From assembly GCA_016722285.1 (NCBI GenBank), contig JADKGI010000019.1, positions 42,324-106,323 on the forward strand: a stretch of DNA of 64,000 bases, in the 5' to 3' direction. The notes under the pieces were generated by a model. The model made no database searches, was not told where the DNA came from, and saw only the letters and a program-made list of their open reading frames with translations. Made by a program: the position numbers and the translations under genes. This stretch comes from Saprospiraceae bacterium. GTDB lineage: Bacteria; Bacteroidota; Bacteroidia; Chitinophagales; Saprospiraceae. This document shows, in pieces, positions 1 to 9,218 of the stretch (its first letter is position 1; each line of letters starts with the position of its first letter).

Positions 1-14
1 TGATTATTGTATTT

Positions 15-1235
15 TTATAAGTGGGGATTGACTATTTTTATTTCCGGATCGATGGATTCGGTGCCATATTCGATGATCTGATCAAAGTTGTAATTGGCCA
101 TCATATATTTAAAGAAGTTCTCTTGTGTCCAGCGATTAAACATATACAATGCGATATGCAGGATATTCATGGTTGGGTGTGTGGTGATGATAGATGTCTG
201 ATGTCCACTGGTACCGAGCTTGCGTATTTCCCTGTATTTCTTACTATTACGCTCATAATCCTTCTCGCAAAGGTACATTGTTGATTTATTCTCATTATCC
301 ATTATTTCATAAGGTGTGAAGTCTGCATCTGCCCATTTATCCTTTACATATTTGCGATAGGTTATGATGGCTACCCGATACTGGTCCCAGAGTTTGTCAA
401 AGAAATCGAAGTCGTATGCTTCTCTGTCAAAAACCAAGGTGCACTGTGGTGTCTGCGGATGTGTGAGTGGATCTTCGATGGATTTTATGTATCCCACTTT
501 GATGAGTTGGGGGATGATCTGATGGATGATGATTTCTTGTAATTTTTCATTGAGCTCACCGGTAACCACCATATATGGCAATGAATCACCATCGTTAACC
601 CAGTATTCTGAAGTGGCACTAAGGCATAATTTTTGCCTCGATATGTATTTGGCAGCAAGTGTGGCTTTGTAGCCGTTATAGATGCTCACATGACCATCTA
701 CATACAAGATGAGTTCGCCGTCGGTATGATCAGTAATACCGTCTTTCCATAGTTCCATGAGCTCTTCGTTCCATTGTGTGGCTTTGTTTTGCTTGGCTAA
801 GTAGTGTACTTTATCACGCAAACATTTAGATTCTGGTATGCGATCCATGCCGATCAAACGGCCAATTTCGCCACTCCTCACGTTTTTGATCTGTTCTATG
901 TTTTTGACCCGGCATAATGCCAATATGGCCAAGGTTAGAATGATTGATTCCAGGGAATAGTAATAACTATCTTCGTACTTATAGATTTCTTTACTCTTTA
1001 GTAACCCTTGACTCAAAAGAGCAGGTATCATCAATAGTACTCCGCCACAGTTTAATCCGTTGTGCGCCTCGTGTATGATCTGGGCATTACCTGCTTTATG
1101 AAGTGATGATAAGGTGCGATCTAAATCCCTACTTGTCGCATAGCCGTAAACACTTTGTTGATCCAGGGCATTTCTATCTGTAGCATGGGTAGCGTTTACT
1201 TCTACTTCGTTTATGGTTTGATTATCCTTTTTTTT
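15..1235 (-). CDS. transposase frame B, DDE catalytic domain
   Basis: This is the catalytic half of the transposase. The frame is open from the A8 run near 1235 to TAA at 15 and has no ATG before 1031 (TTG at 1034), so production by -1 frameshifting from the upstream frame is the simplest reading. Acidic candidates for the DDE triad are in LILYVDGH, LVFDREAYDF and FNRWTQENFFKYM; the last resembles the Y/R-x-E-x-F signature of DDE transposases. From memory of related transposases, the C-terminus usually continues beyond the NP motif near the end, so the stop at 15 may be premature. I therefore suspect, but cannot show, a degraded copy. Confidence 0.65.
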   Translation of the reverse strand, partial: KKKDNQTINEVEVNATHATDRNALDQQSVYGYATSRDLDRTLSSLHKAGNAQIIHEAHNGLNCGGVLLMIPALLSQGLLKSKEIYKYEDSYYYSLESIILTLAILALCRVKNIEQIKNVRSGEIGRLIGMDRIPESKCLRDKVHYLAKQNKATQWNEELMELWKDGITDHTDGELILYVDGHVSIYNGYKATLAAKYISRQKLCLSATSEYWVNDGDSLPYMVVTGELNEKLQEIIIHQIIPQLIKVGYIKSIEDPLTHPQTPQCTLVFDREAYDFDFFDKLWDQYRVAIITYRKYVKDKWADADFTPYEIMDNENKSTMYLCEKDYERNSKKYREIRKLGTSGHQTSIITTHPTMNILHIALYMFNRWTQENFFKYMMANYNFDQIIEYGTESIDPEIKIVNPHL

Positions 1236-1675
1236 AAATATCCTTGCTGTATCTGGTAACGGATGGTACCCTCCGAAATACCAAATTCTTTGGCGATACT
1301 GTTAACACTCCTGCCTTTATCTATTTCTTTTTGAATTTTCAATGTTGTCTCTCCCACCATTTTGTGACTTCTCCGCTTTGATCGGGGGCGCTCACCAAAA
1401 AAACCATCTGCTCCCTTCTCCTTATACAATTTGCAGTAACGGTATATCGAGTCATCACTCACATGGAAAGCTCGCTGTACTTCTACTTTCTTACACAGTC
1501 CCTGATCTATAAAATTGCTGACAATATACCGGAAGCTGTTTAAGTCTTCCTCACCGTGTGCGAACACTGGTAGACCATTGACTATATACTGAACTATTCC
1601 CTCCTTGGTATAATAGCCTACACAATCGGATATAAACTTTGTCTCTCTTGAAAATATAGGTAGTTGGAGCTGCAT
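1211..1675 (-). CDS. transposase frame A, helix-turn-helix protein
   Basis: This 154-residue protein would be the DNA-binding, N-terminal part of the transposase. It has two helix-turn-helix-like segments. One lies around residues 62-95 and ends in the basic stretch GERPRSKRRSHK. The second, around residues 122-147, contains NSIAKEFGISEGTIRYQ and resembles Hin/resolvase-type HTHs. The last codons cross an A8 run (1228-1235 on the opposite strand) that forms the slippery heptamer T_TTA_AAA, five codons before the TAA stop. A -1 shift there enters the catalytic frame. The start is ATG at 1675. Translated alone it could act as a DNA-binding inhibitor, as short ORFA products do in other IS families; that is inference. 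Confidence 0.75.
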   Translation of the reverse strand: MQLQLPIFSRETKFISDCVGYYTKEGIVQYIVNGLPVFAHGEEDLNSFRYIVSNFIDQGLCKKVEVQRAFHVSDDSIYRYCKLYKEKGADGFFGERPRSKRRSHKMVGETTLKIQKEIDKGRSVNSIAKEFGISEGTIRYQIQQGYLKKRIIKP

Positions 1676-1798
1676 GGTGATTTATTTTGTGTTGAAACCA
1701 CAAATATAAAAAATGCCGCAAAACCATTTTGCGAATTGTACGCTGTGACCATTTATTTTATTGACATGGGGTCTGGTGTTCTGAATTTATAAGAATAA

Positions 1799-1831
1799 AA
1801 CATCGGAATATTATTTCGGTGTTTTTTTTTT
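1799..1831 (+). terminator. hairpin plus T tract
   Basis: A seven-base-pair stem (aacatcg at 1799-1805 with cggtgtt at 1817-1823) is followed directly by a T tract to 1831. The geometry is that of an intrinsic terminator on the plus strand. No plus-strand gene lies upstream in the window, so it may be left over from a gene disrupted by the neighbouring IS. Confidence 0.4.
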
Positions 1832-2383
1832 GAGCTAAATGCGGAAATCCCTGAAATGGGAAATCAGTTATACCATTAAAAGATCTGATAGAAGTTACCA
1901 TCTATCTTTTATCTTGGGAATATCATATCACACTTTCCTGATCCTATTGGGTAGATCCAGGTTCAGAAATTTATCAAGATAAAGGTAGATGTAAAATTGA
2001 AGCTTAAAACACTATTTTTCTTGCACTCTTTACTTTAAAACCAAAATTCCAAAAGATTGTAGCAATTACAATTTAAGGTAAAAATCACAATAAGATAACT
2101 TTGCATAATGGCTTTTGGTAGGTTGCTATTATTTCAGAAATTAAGCAAAAGTAGCTCATAAGTTATGTAATTGTAAATTGGATATCTAACCTAATTTTAT
2201 GAAGGGTTATACCAAAATGTTTTTGTTTAGGCGTGATAAATTTCGATTAAAAAAGCTAATTTTTCGTCATACTTCAGCTATTATTTCGTCAATAGTGATG
2301 CTATTCATATAAAAGTAGCTTTGTCTGAGGAAATTGACTTTATTTTATGAAATGAAATTATATACCTAAATAATTCTACTAAA
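1832..2383. other. intergenic region, no gene seen
   Basis: AT-rich spacer between the IS and the OmpA-family gene. I see no credible reading frame or RNA. It contains one copy (2255-2324) of a short interspersed repeat that recurs at 32958-33027. Confidence 0.6.
2255..2324 (+). repeat. interspersed non-coding repeat, copy A
   Basis: About 70 bp that aligns, by eye at well over 80 percent identity, to 32958-33027. Shared blocks are tttttcgt, tttcgtcaatag and aaaagtagcttt. Inside the unit the block agcta(t/a)..ttcgtca occurs twice, about 22 bp apart. Both copies are intergenic. Confidence 0.65.
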
Positions 2384-2431
2384 AATAATAAAAGCCAGAT
2401 ACCGAATATCCGACACCTGACTTTTATTATT
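2384..2431 (-). terminator. terminator of the OmpA-family gene
   Basis: Arms 2384-2398 and 2417-2431 form a long stem of about 14 pairs with one mismatch. On the minus strand the stem is followed by a short T run (2381-2385 complement). It lies 26 bp downstream of the stop codon at 2458. Confidence 0.75.
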
Positions 2432-2457
2432 GAGGGCTATTTTAACTTCCTGCTAAC

Positions 2458-4206
2458 TCAATAACCACTATTTTTATTTCCAATAAATCGGGAAGTAGAT
2501 TTAACACCTTTTCCGGTTGGTACATAACCTTCAGGTTTTGCCATTTCACTGTCTGTAGGTGTACAGACTCTAATTTCAACCCTTCTGTTCATATAATGTT
2601 CTATTTCCTTTTTTGAATTAGAGACCATAGGAGCTTCTTCTCCACCATACATCAGCTTTATTCGATTTCTATCCAGACCATATTGAGAAACCAGATAATT
2701 CACTACATTTTCTGCTCTGGTGTATGAAAGGTTATTATTATAGCTATTAGAACTTCTTACATCTGTATGACCCTGGACAACAATACATAAGTTCGGACAC
2801 ATTTTCATCACTGTGGCAACATGGTGCAAGTGTCCGTAATACTCTGGTTTAATACTTGCCCTGTCAAGATCAAAATGTATCATAGGTAAAAACCACTTTC
2901 CGCAGTCATCAGTTGCCTTTTTCATCACTCCTACTTTAGAGTCTATAGCTTTACTCACATCATCCATCGTGATGCAGCATTTCACATCGGCTATGCCTTC
3001 TTTACTTACTATAAATCCGGGAGGAGAATATGGTTCTTTATCTATATAGTCCGCAATGCCATCACCATCACTGTCCAACGCGATACCACGAGTATCTACC
3101 GCAGCACCTGCCGGTGTTTCCATTTCCTGATCCAGCATATCGATAACTCCATCACCATCCGTATCAGTAAGGTCAAATACAGGTCTCTGTTTTAGGGCAG
3201 CAATATCATTCATCTGTGCGTCTAACGGATTCAGCCAATATAAAGGCTCTGTAACTTTGTTAAAGTTACCAAGATTTATCCCTAATCTTATATTTGTGTA
3301 ATGGGAAATGTCATTATTGTTAGTCTGGTCGGTAGCAGTTCTGAATCTGATACCATCAAGCATATCATTATCAGCAGTCATTACCTGATGTTCCAGTCCG
3401 ATATTTATTCTTTGGCTTAACTTTCTAGCAATACCCATTGAAGCAGTAAATACAAAATGCACATTAGTTTGATCTCCTAATCTGAAAATCCCTTTTTTCT
3501 TCCAACTTTCTGTCTCATATGTCCCATCATATCTGGCATCAATTCTCTTCTTAATTTCTTTTCTTCCTGCTCTTGTATCAATGTCACCTTGGAGTGAGGC
3601 TAATCCTGAATATGGATTACCACTTGCATCAAGTAAATCTAACATTGTTTTATGAGAACTTATCCCACCCCCAATGGCAGTGTACCAATTCCATTTATTT
3701 CTGTCTTTATGAAAAAGAAGATTACCAATATTCAGAACTCCCTGCAAAGCAAGATATCCATAAGATGTCTTATGGCTCGGAAACCAACCGTCCTGATTTC
3801 TATATGGAGCAAAAACATCCTCCACTAACCCACCTCCTTTGCTGCTGTGTGTCCACATTTGCGGGTCCAAGCCTCTAGCCTGCCCATACATGAAGTCGGC
3901 TCTAAGTGAAAATACATAATGAATAGCTTTCCTGAGATGAAGACCAAATCCGTAACCCGCCGGGATTCTTCTATCTACATCGCCGTCTATCATAAAGTGT
4001 CCAAAATGAAGTCCAAGTTCCCAGGCATTCTTTGGCTTTGCGGAATATGCCGATTGACCCATTCTCCAACTTTTATTCTGTTCGGCATTCAGAGTCATAT
4101 CATCGGTGATAGTTGTCTTTTTAACAGTAGTCTCTTGATCCTGTGAAATTGCTGTTGTAGAAATGCAAAATATCACAATTAACAAATAATAAATTTTGCT
4201 TGTCAT
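2458..4206 (-). CDS. OmpA-family outer membrane protein with TSP3 repeats
   Basis: Probably links the outer membrane to peptidoglycan. An N-terminal signal peptide (MTSKIYYLLIVIFCISTTAIS) is followed by a beta-barrel-like region up to about residue 330. Calcium-binding thrombospondin type 3 repeats follow (DTDGDGVIDMLDQ and DSDGDGIADYIDK). A C-terminal OmpA/MotB domain contains the peptidoglycan-binding pattern around VVQGHTDVRSSNSYNNNLSY and ends near residue 565. ATG at 4206 was chosen because it gives a clean signal peptide and lies downstream of the -7 element at 4240-4247; the upstream in-frame start at 4242 would overlap that promoter. It is a single-gene unit between its own promoter and a strong terminator. 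Cargo or receptor specificity cannot be read from the sequence. Confidence 0.9.
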   Translation of the reverse strand: MTSKIYYLLIVIFCISTTAISQDQETTVKKTTITDDMTLNAEQNKSWRMGQSAYSAKPKNAWELGLHFGHFMIDGDVDRRIPAGYGFGLHLRKAIHYVFSLRADFMYGQARGLDPQMWTHSSKGGGLVEDVFAPYRNQDGWFPSHKTSYGYLALQGVLNIGNLLFHKDRNKWNWYTAIGGGISSHKTMLDLLDASGNPYSGLASLQGDIDTRAGRKEIKKRIDARYDGTYETESWKKKGIFRLGDQTNVHFVFTASMGIARKLSQRINIGLEHQVMTADNDMLDGIRFRTATDQTNNNDISHYTNIRLGINLGNFNKVTEPLYWLNPLDAQMNDIAALKQRPVFDLTDTDGDGVIDMLDQEMETPAGAAVDTRGIALDSDGDGIADYIDKEPYSPPGFIVSKEGIADVKCCITMDDVSKAIDSKVGVMKKATDDCGKWFLPMIHFDLDRASIKPEYYGHLHHVATVMKMCPNLCIVVQGHTDVRSSNSYNNNLSYTRAENVVNYLVSQYGLDRNRIKLMYGGEEAPMVSNSKKEIEHYMNRRVEIRVCTPTDSEMAKPEGYVPTGKGVKSTSRFIGNKNSGY

Positions 4207-4239
4207 AGTATTGAAATTTAAAAAATTAGCTATAAGATA

Positions 4240-4247
4240 CAAATATA
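4240..4247 (-). promoter_or_regulatory. Bacteroidota -7 element (TATATTTG)
   Basis: Matches TAnnTTTG on the minus strand, 33 nt upstream of the ATG at 4206 of the OmpA-family gene. Confidence 0.6.
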
Positions 4248-4705
4248 AATATTTTCAAGGTCAATTTCATTAATAAAAAGAAAAATGATAAATCCTTAAT
4301 TAATGAAATTCGGAATAAAGATATAATATTAATGAACATTAGTATATATATATCGGTTAAATATTCATATTTTATGAAATTTGTACGTCCATAGGTAAAC
4401 AATATTGCATCTATTAAAAAAGCTATTTTGTCAAAAATGCGTCATTTAATAAAATGGATTTATTACTTGGTGTAGTACAAAATAAAAAGATGAAATTAAG
4501 TATATTATAGGTGTATTACCCAATCGACGACTGAAAAGAAAAATGTCACCATTTATTATATAATATTTTTATATTATAAATAGAAATATTTAATTCAATG
4601 AACAATATTCCAGCAAAATTATGTACTAAAGTAAATAATTCAATTTGCTATTACAAAAATAGAATAATCATATACTAATTCATTATATTTGACACAGATA
4701 GTACA
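4248..4705. other. intergenic region with inverted repeats
   Basis: AT-rich divergent spacer with no coding frame that I can support. It holds a perfect 12-bp inverted repeat (4263-4274 with 4299-4310, arm aatttcattaat) and a smaller palindrome (tataatat at 4559-4566 with atattata at 4571-4578). Confidence 0.6.
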
Positions 4706-4713
4706 TACCTTTG
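4706..4713 (+). promoter_or_regulatory. Bacteroidota -7 element (TACCTTTG)
   Basis: Matches TAnnTTTG 19 nt upstream of the ATG at 4733. A TTGAC sequence at 4689-4693 could serve as the -33 region, but the spacing is short. Confidence 0.55.
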
Positions 4714-4732
4714 TAAAATATACATATCAATT

Positions 4733-5743
4733 ATGACTAAATCAAAAAAGTATCTTCTTGCTGTCGTTTTTCTGTTTCTCCTTGTTATCGTATTGTCCAT
4801 TTTTATTCCTAAAAAATTTCATATCAATACCGAATTTAGAATAGATGTTCCATCCAATATGGTTTATAATGTGCTGAACAACCTAAGTCATCAGCCTGAT
4901 TTCAATAATAAGTCGCTGCTTGATTCTTCCTTTCACTTAATATGCCTTGGTGCATCTAAAGATGATGGGGCATCATGTGACTATAGCAGCAAGCGATATG
5001 GAAATGGCGTGTTCAGGATTATCAAAGCAATCAATGATGATAGTATTGCCATAGCTGACGAATCTCAGGATGGAAAAATCTCTTTGATCCAATATAAAAT
5101 AAAACAACTTGATACATTAAATTCTATAGTTATTGTTGTGGCAGAATCCGAATCAGGTTTTTTCACAAATCTATGGACCTTTATTCATAAATGGAAGTTG
5201 AAAAAACAAGTGAATAAGAATCTTGAAAATTTAAAAACCTTATTGGATGATAGGTTTTTAAATAAAAATTATAATGGCTACCATATAAGTGAAGTTGTCA
5301 TGAATCAGCGTTTTTTTGTCACTTATCGGGCAAAAGTCGATTTCAAAAACATCAATGAATATTTCTCGAAAAATATTAGTGGACTATATCAAAAGGCCTT
5401 GGAAAATAAAATAACAATTGCCGGTATGCCATCAGCACTTATTTATGAAGATAATAAAGCTCAGAGTTATTATGATTTTGCTGCCGCATTACCTACATTT
5501 TCAGAACTTAATATTTTAGGATTAGAGCCTGTGACGTTGCATCCTCATCAAGCTATATTTTTAGAATATAAAGGAGAACATTCAAAGTCAGAAAAAGCAT
5601 ATACTGCCCTCGAAGAATATTTGGCTGATTTTAAACTTAATAAGTTAATACCAACGATAGAGGAATATGTAACTGACCCCCTAAGTGAACCAAACCCTGA
5701 AAAATGGGTAACAAACATTATTTATTATATAGACCATCAATGA
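4733..5743 (+). CDS. membrane-anchored SRPBCC / GyrI-like effector-binding protein
   Basis: A 336-residue protein with one N-terminal transmembrane segment (about residues 7-26, LLAVVFLFLLVIVLSIFI). It is followed by an SRPBCC/polyketide-cyclase-like domain (about 28-175) and a GyrI-like or AraC-type effector-binding domain (about 180-335). Both folds bind small hydrophobic ligands. There is no DNA-binding domain, so a transcriptional role is unlikely; ligand sensing or transport at the membrane is inference. The start is supported by the -7 element 19 nt upstream. It stands alone on the plus strand and converges with holB. Domain calls rest on overall pattern and size rather than catalytic residues. 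Confidence 0.7.
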   Translation: MTKSKKYLLAVVFLFLLVIVLSIFIPKKFHINTEFRIDVPSNMVYNVLNNLSHQPDFNNKSLLDSSFHLICLGASKDDGASCDYSSKRYGNGVFRIIKAINDDSIAIADESQDGKISLIQYKIKQLDTLNSIVIVVAESESGFFTNLWTFIHKWKLKKQVNKNLENLKTLLDDRFLNKNYNGYHISEVVMNQRFFVTYRAKVDFKNINEYFSKNISGLYQKALENKITIAGMPSALIYEDNKAQSYYDFAAALPTFSELNILGLEPVTLHPHQAIFLEYKGEHSKSEKAYTALEEYLADFKLNKLIPTIEEYVTDPLSEPNPEKWVTNIIYYIDHQ

Positions 5744-5787
5744 TCATTTTGTAATAAATAAAAGTGATTTGGGAAATTGTCTGGTTT

Positions 5788-6923
5788 CTAATCTCTGACA
5801 TGATTTGTTCTTAATACTTCACCAATAGCCAACGTATCAGAGAACATTAATATTTTAAGATTAATGTTTCTATTTATATTTTCAATTGCATCATTAAGTA
5901 AATTTACAATTATTTCAGCTTTTGAAATATTAATAATCTTTTCCATTCTTGAAGCTACTTCAAGTTCTTTATGCGTTAGATTTACATCTTTTGACTTAGA
6001 GAGCATGCGGAAAATAAACTGTCTGAAAAAATAAAGTCCATATTCAAAAAAGTTTTTCTGTTCGTCCTTATCCATCTCAGTAAGTCCTTTGATCCATTCA
6101 TTGATGTCCATAGGATCTGACTTGAAGGAGATTCGCAACCATGAAATCAACATCTCAGAGTAATCAGTCGCTTCATTACCTGCTATTTTTATCGCACTAT
6201 TAATGTTTCCATCAGCGAGGAAGCAAACTGATGTGCTTTGTCATTAGCAATGTCAAATTCTTTTACTAAAAATTGACTGATTTCGCTATTTTCATATGCT
6301 GGTATTATGACTAGCTGACATCTGCTAAGTATAGTCTGAAGTATCAAATCCTGGTTTTCTGCTACCAGAATTATATAAGTATTGTCTGTAGGCTCTTCAA
6401 TTAATTTAAGCAATCTGTTGCCTTCGGTGTGAAGATATTCCGGCAACCACATGATCAGCACTTTTTTATCTGATTCATATGACATCATATTTAGTTTGTG
6501 CATAATATCATAGCACTCCCTAACATTAATATTTGGGAGATTATTCTCAGCATCTATATGCAACAGCCATTCCCTGGTGCCCATATTAGGATTGCTACTC
6601 AAAATGGACCTCCATTTAGGTAAAAAATCAGAGCTCGTAGTTTCTACTCTTTTTTTTTCTTTAAATTTCACAACTGGAAAAGAAAAATGAATGTCAGGAT
6701 GGATATATTTATGCGACTTCAGACAATGAGAACAATGTCCACAACTATCTCCCTGAGACTTGTTGCTGCAAATCAAATATGATGCATAAGCCAATGCCAT
6801 AGGCAAAGCTCCTGCCCCTTCTTTTCCAAGAAAAATCTGAGCATGAGGAATTCTATCCTTTTCTACTGTTTTGATCAGGAGTTTTTTTATGTCATCCTTT
6901 CCTTCTATATCTCTGAAATACAC
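5788..6923 (-). CDS. holB: DNA polymerase III subunit delta prime, one frameshift
   Basis: Clamp-loader subunit of the replicative polymerase. The N-terminal part (6189-6923) carries the AAA+ region, with a zinc-binding cluster CGHCSHC and the sensor-like stretch NRLLKLIEEP. As is normal for delta prime, the Walker A region is degenerate (LGKEGAGALP). The C-terminal part (5788-6153) is in another frame, but that frame is open upstream and reads LADGNINSAIKIAG, which continues the N-terminal part exactly where it breaks off. One extra C in the CC pair near 6219-6220 (complement) would restore a protein of about 378 residues. The gene is essential, so a sequence error is more likely than a true pseudogene. 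The start is GTG at 6923, 11 nt after the glutathione peroxidase stop, suggesting an operon. Confidence 0.85.
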
Positions 6924-6934
6924 AATATTTGTAT

Positions 6935-7420
6935 TTAATTGTCGTAACCAACTTTAACCCATTCCAAAACCTTGTCATCCATTGGTTCTATAAGAGATGA
7001 GAGACATCTGTACAGAGACCCATCGGGTTGAATGAGAAATTTATAAAAATTCCACTTTACTTCAAAATCACGTATTCCGTTATTTACCTCCAAACATAGC
7101 CAGTCATACAATGGATGAGGGTTAGAAATGATACTGATTTTTTGTGTCAGGGGGAAAGTTACTCCAAAATTGATGGTGCAAAATTGCTGTATGTCATTCT
7201 CATCGCCCGGTTCCTGATTTCCAAATTCATTGCAAGGGCACCCCAAAATTGCCAAAGAATCTTTATACGTATTGTATAACTCCTCCAACTGAGCATATTG
7301 TTGCGTAAAACCGCATTCCGATGCAACATTGACAATCATCAATTTCTTACCTTTAAACTGATGTAGATCTAAATCTTTGCCTTTGATATCTTTTACCTGA
7401 ACACTATATAATGTTGACAT
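6935..7420 (-). CDS. glutathione peroxidase family protein
   Basis: Thiol peroxidase of the GPx family, 161 residues, the usual length. It shows the three family blocks: NVASECGFT with the peroxidatic cysteine, CNEFGNQEPG with the conserved glutamine, and KWNFYKF. Bacterial GPx proteins of this type generally use thioredoxin rather than glutathione; that is family knowledge. No signal peptide is seen, so it should be cytoplasmic. A -7 element (7451-7458) lies 30 nt upstream of the ATG. It is the first gene of a probable two-gene unit with holB. Confidence 0.92.
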   Translation of the reverse strand: MSTLYSVQVKDIKGKDLDLHQFKGKKLMIVNVASECGFTQQYAQLEELYNTYKDSLAILGCPCNEFGNQEPGDENDIQQFCTINFGVTFPLTQKISIISNPHPLYDWLCLEVNNGIRDFEVKWNFYKFLIQPDGSLYRCLSSLIEPMDDKVLEWVKVGYDN

Positions 7421-7450
7421 ATATTACAGTCTAATTAAAAAACAGAAAAG

Positions 7451-7458
7451 CAAAGTTA
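7451..7458 (-). promoter_or_regulatory. Bacteroidota -7 element (TAACTTTG)
   Basis: Matches TAnnTTTG on the minus strand, upstream of the glutathione peroxidase start at 7420. Confidence 0.55.
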
Positions 7459-7618
7459 GTTTTTAATATTCATGACAGCAACAAATAGCGAAATCAAATT
7501 GTTAGCCCATCAATAACTATTAATAAGATGAAATCCCCATGATGCATACATTACAAACCATTATGATTAAATCAAGGGGATTCCATGTGGCTAAAGAAAT
7601 AAAAATAGATCCAAACAG

Positions 7619-8026
7619 ATGAAAGTTTCCGTTTACAGAAGAAGTCATTTTAATGCGGCACACCGATTGAATAATCCAAAATGGTCTGTAGAACAAAATA
7701 AAGAAGTATTTGGATTATGCAATAATAATAATTATCATGGACATAATTACGAGCTGGAAGTAAAACTTACAGGAGAAATCAACCCTGATACAGGATATGT
7801 TTATGATATGAAATTACTGGCGGATATCCTGCGTGATGAAATTGAAAATAGATTTGACCATAAAAATCTAAATCTGGATACTGAAGAATTTAAAACTCTT
7901 ATACCAAGTGCAGAAAATATTGCCATTGTCATTTATGACATTCTCAGAAGAAAGCTTGAAAAAAACCTTGATATCTCTGTAAAGCTTTGGGAAACACCCC
8001 GAAATAGCGTCAAATATCCCGCATAA
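7619..8026 (+). CDS. 6-pyruvoyl-tetrahydropterin synthase / QueD family
   Basis: A 135-residue member of the PTPS/6-carboxytetrahydropterin synthase family. Zinc ligands are visible as the histidine in NAAHRL and both histidines of YHGHNY. The upstream cysteine of the family (FGLCNNNNYHGH) is present, and the WETPRNSVKY ending is typical. The family includes QueD (queuosine and deazapurine pathway) and eukaryotic-type PTPS; the sequence does not separate them for me and no other que gene is in the window, so no symbol is given. The ATG at 7619 is the only sensible start. It is divergent from the glutathione peroxidase gene. Confidence 0.88.
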   Translation: MKVSVYRRSHFNAAHRLNNPKWSVEQNKEVFGLCNNNNYHGHNYELEVKLTGEINPDTGYVYDMKLLADILRDEIENRFDHKNLNLDTEEFKTLIPSAENIAIVIYDILRRKLEKNLDISVKLWETPRNSVKYPA

Positions 8027-8044
8027 TTCAAAAATGTCCAAATA

Positions 8045-9090
8045 TTAATATTTTTGGAACTTGGCAACGCCTATTGTTATTCCATTAAAATTTATCATTT
8101 TACCTAAATAAAGTCCCGGATTAAGAGCAGATATGTCAACCTCTGAATGGGGTATGTGGTTGATTGTATTTAATTTGTGCCCGATAATGTCATATATTTC
8201 TAATATTTGTATATTCTCATCATTTTCTATCCGAATGTGGTTTGCTGATGGATTTGGAAATACTCTAATGTTTGTTTCATTAGAAATATCCTTGGCACCA
8301 GACAGACAGTTGTTTATTTCAATAGTCGTATTATATATTTCCTGTGTAAAATTCTTATCGCCATATAGTTTCATTCCAATGATAGAGCATCCGATTATAT
8401 TATTTGGGAAAAGTGGAATTCCACTAAATGATTTCCCTTGGTGAATTTATTAGAAAGACTTGGGTTGCTTTGATCTATATTATTTCCATAGCAAAACTCC
8501 AGATCGCATATATAGGTGTCCCAACTTGCTTTCCATGTAACTGGATCTTTAAACAACTTCCAATATGCCGTATAGTTGGTATCCGCATTATTGCTGAAAG
8601 TTATATTAAGTTTATTGTCTCCAGTTGTAGGAGTGGTATTTAATACCAATGGGTTAGGGCTATGTGTTATATCTGTTGACAATAGACTTATATCAACGCT
8701 ATATAGTTCACTTGCAAAATCCTTATCAGAATATAATTTCAAAATGACATTGCCCTTTCCTCTTATTCCTTTTGGGTCAAAATGAAATTCAAATTTGTGA
8801 GTACCCTGAGAAAATTTATTAGGTAAGCCCGGATTGCTTTTATCAATATTTGTACCATAGCAAAACTCCAAATCACAAATATAAGTCTCCCAAGATGCAT
8901 TCCATGAAGTGTCTTTAATAACTTTCCAGTACACATTTAAAGATGTACTTTGATTGTTGGTAAAATAAATTTCAAACAGATTTTCTCCTCCTGATGGTTT
9001 GGTTATAAAATTTAGTGTTTTTGGTTTATGAGATATCTGGGCAAACGATGAAGTAGAAATGATTAATAATGTATATAATAATAATCTCAT
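8045..9090 (-). CDS. two-module T9SS-secreted protein, one frameshift
   Basis: Exported protein of about 348 residues of unknown function. A signal peptide (MRLLLYTLLIISTSSFAQ) is followed by two copies of a module of about 115 residues. Each copy contains DTYICDLEFCYG or a near-identical form, with a cysteine pair likely to form a disulfide. The protein ends in a T9SS type A sorting domain (IRVFPNPSANHIRIE, then GLYLGKM). The N-terminal frame stops after HFSQII; the next frame, beginning NNIIGCSIIG, continues the module in register with the first copy (HFDPKGIRGKG). One more C in the CCC run (complement of 8406-8408) restores HFSPNNIIG. No promoter motif was recognised. Confidence 0.8.
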
Positions 9091-9156
9091 TTATAATAAT
9101 TTATTATTCTGTGTAATATTAACTAATTAAGCTGTTTAGTATCAAAATAAACCTAT

Positions 9157-9191
9157 AAAAAAAGCCTCCAAAATAATTTGAAAGCTTTTTA
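9157..9191 (-). terminator. terminator after the small T9SS protein
   Basis: Imperfect hairpin with A-rich left arm aaaaagcctccaaa and right arm tttgaaagcttttt, giving a T tract on the minus strand. It lies about 30 bp downstream of the stop at 9219. Confidence 0.6.
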
Positions 9192-9218
9192 TTATGAATT
9201 TATTTTACTAAAGTGTCT

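Larger units (their letters stand above)
1..1680 (-). mobile_element. insertion sequence with two-frame transposase (left end outside window)
   Basis: Two consecutive minus-strand frames encode a helix-turn-helix protein and a DDE-type catalytic protein, which together make a transposase of about 550 residues. The left end lies outside the window or is eroded, because the catalytic frame stops at position 15. I could not identify terminal inverted repeats or a target duplication, so the right boundary is only the start codon of the first frame. The IS family is not assigned. Confidence 0.6.

Noticed and set aside
5788..6153. An independent 121-residue protein downstream of holB
   Set aside because: Its frame extends upstream and reads the expected continuation of delta prime, so it is the C-terminus of HolB.
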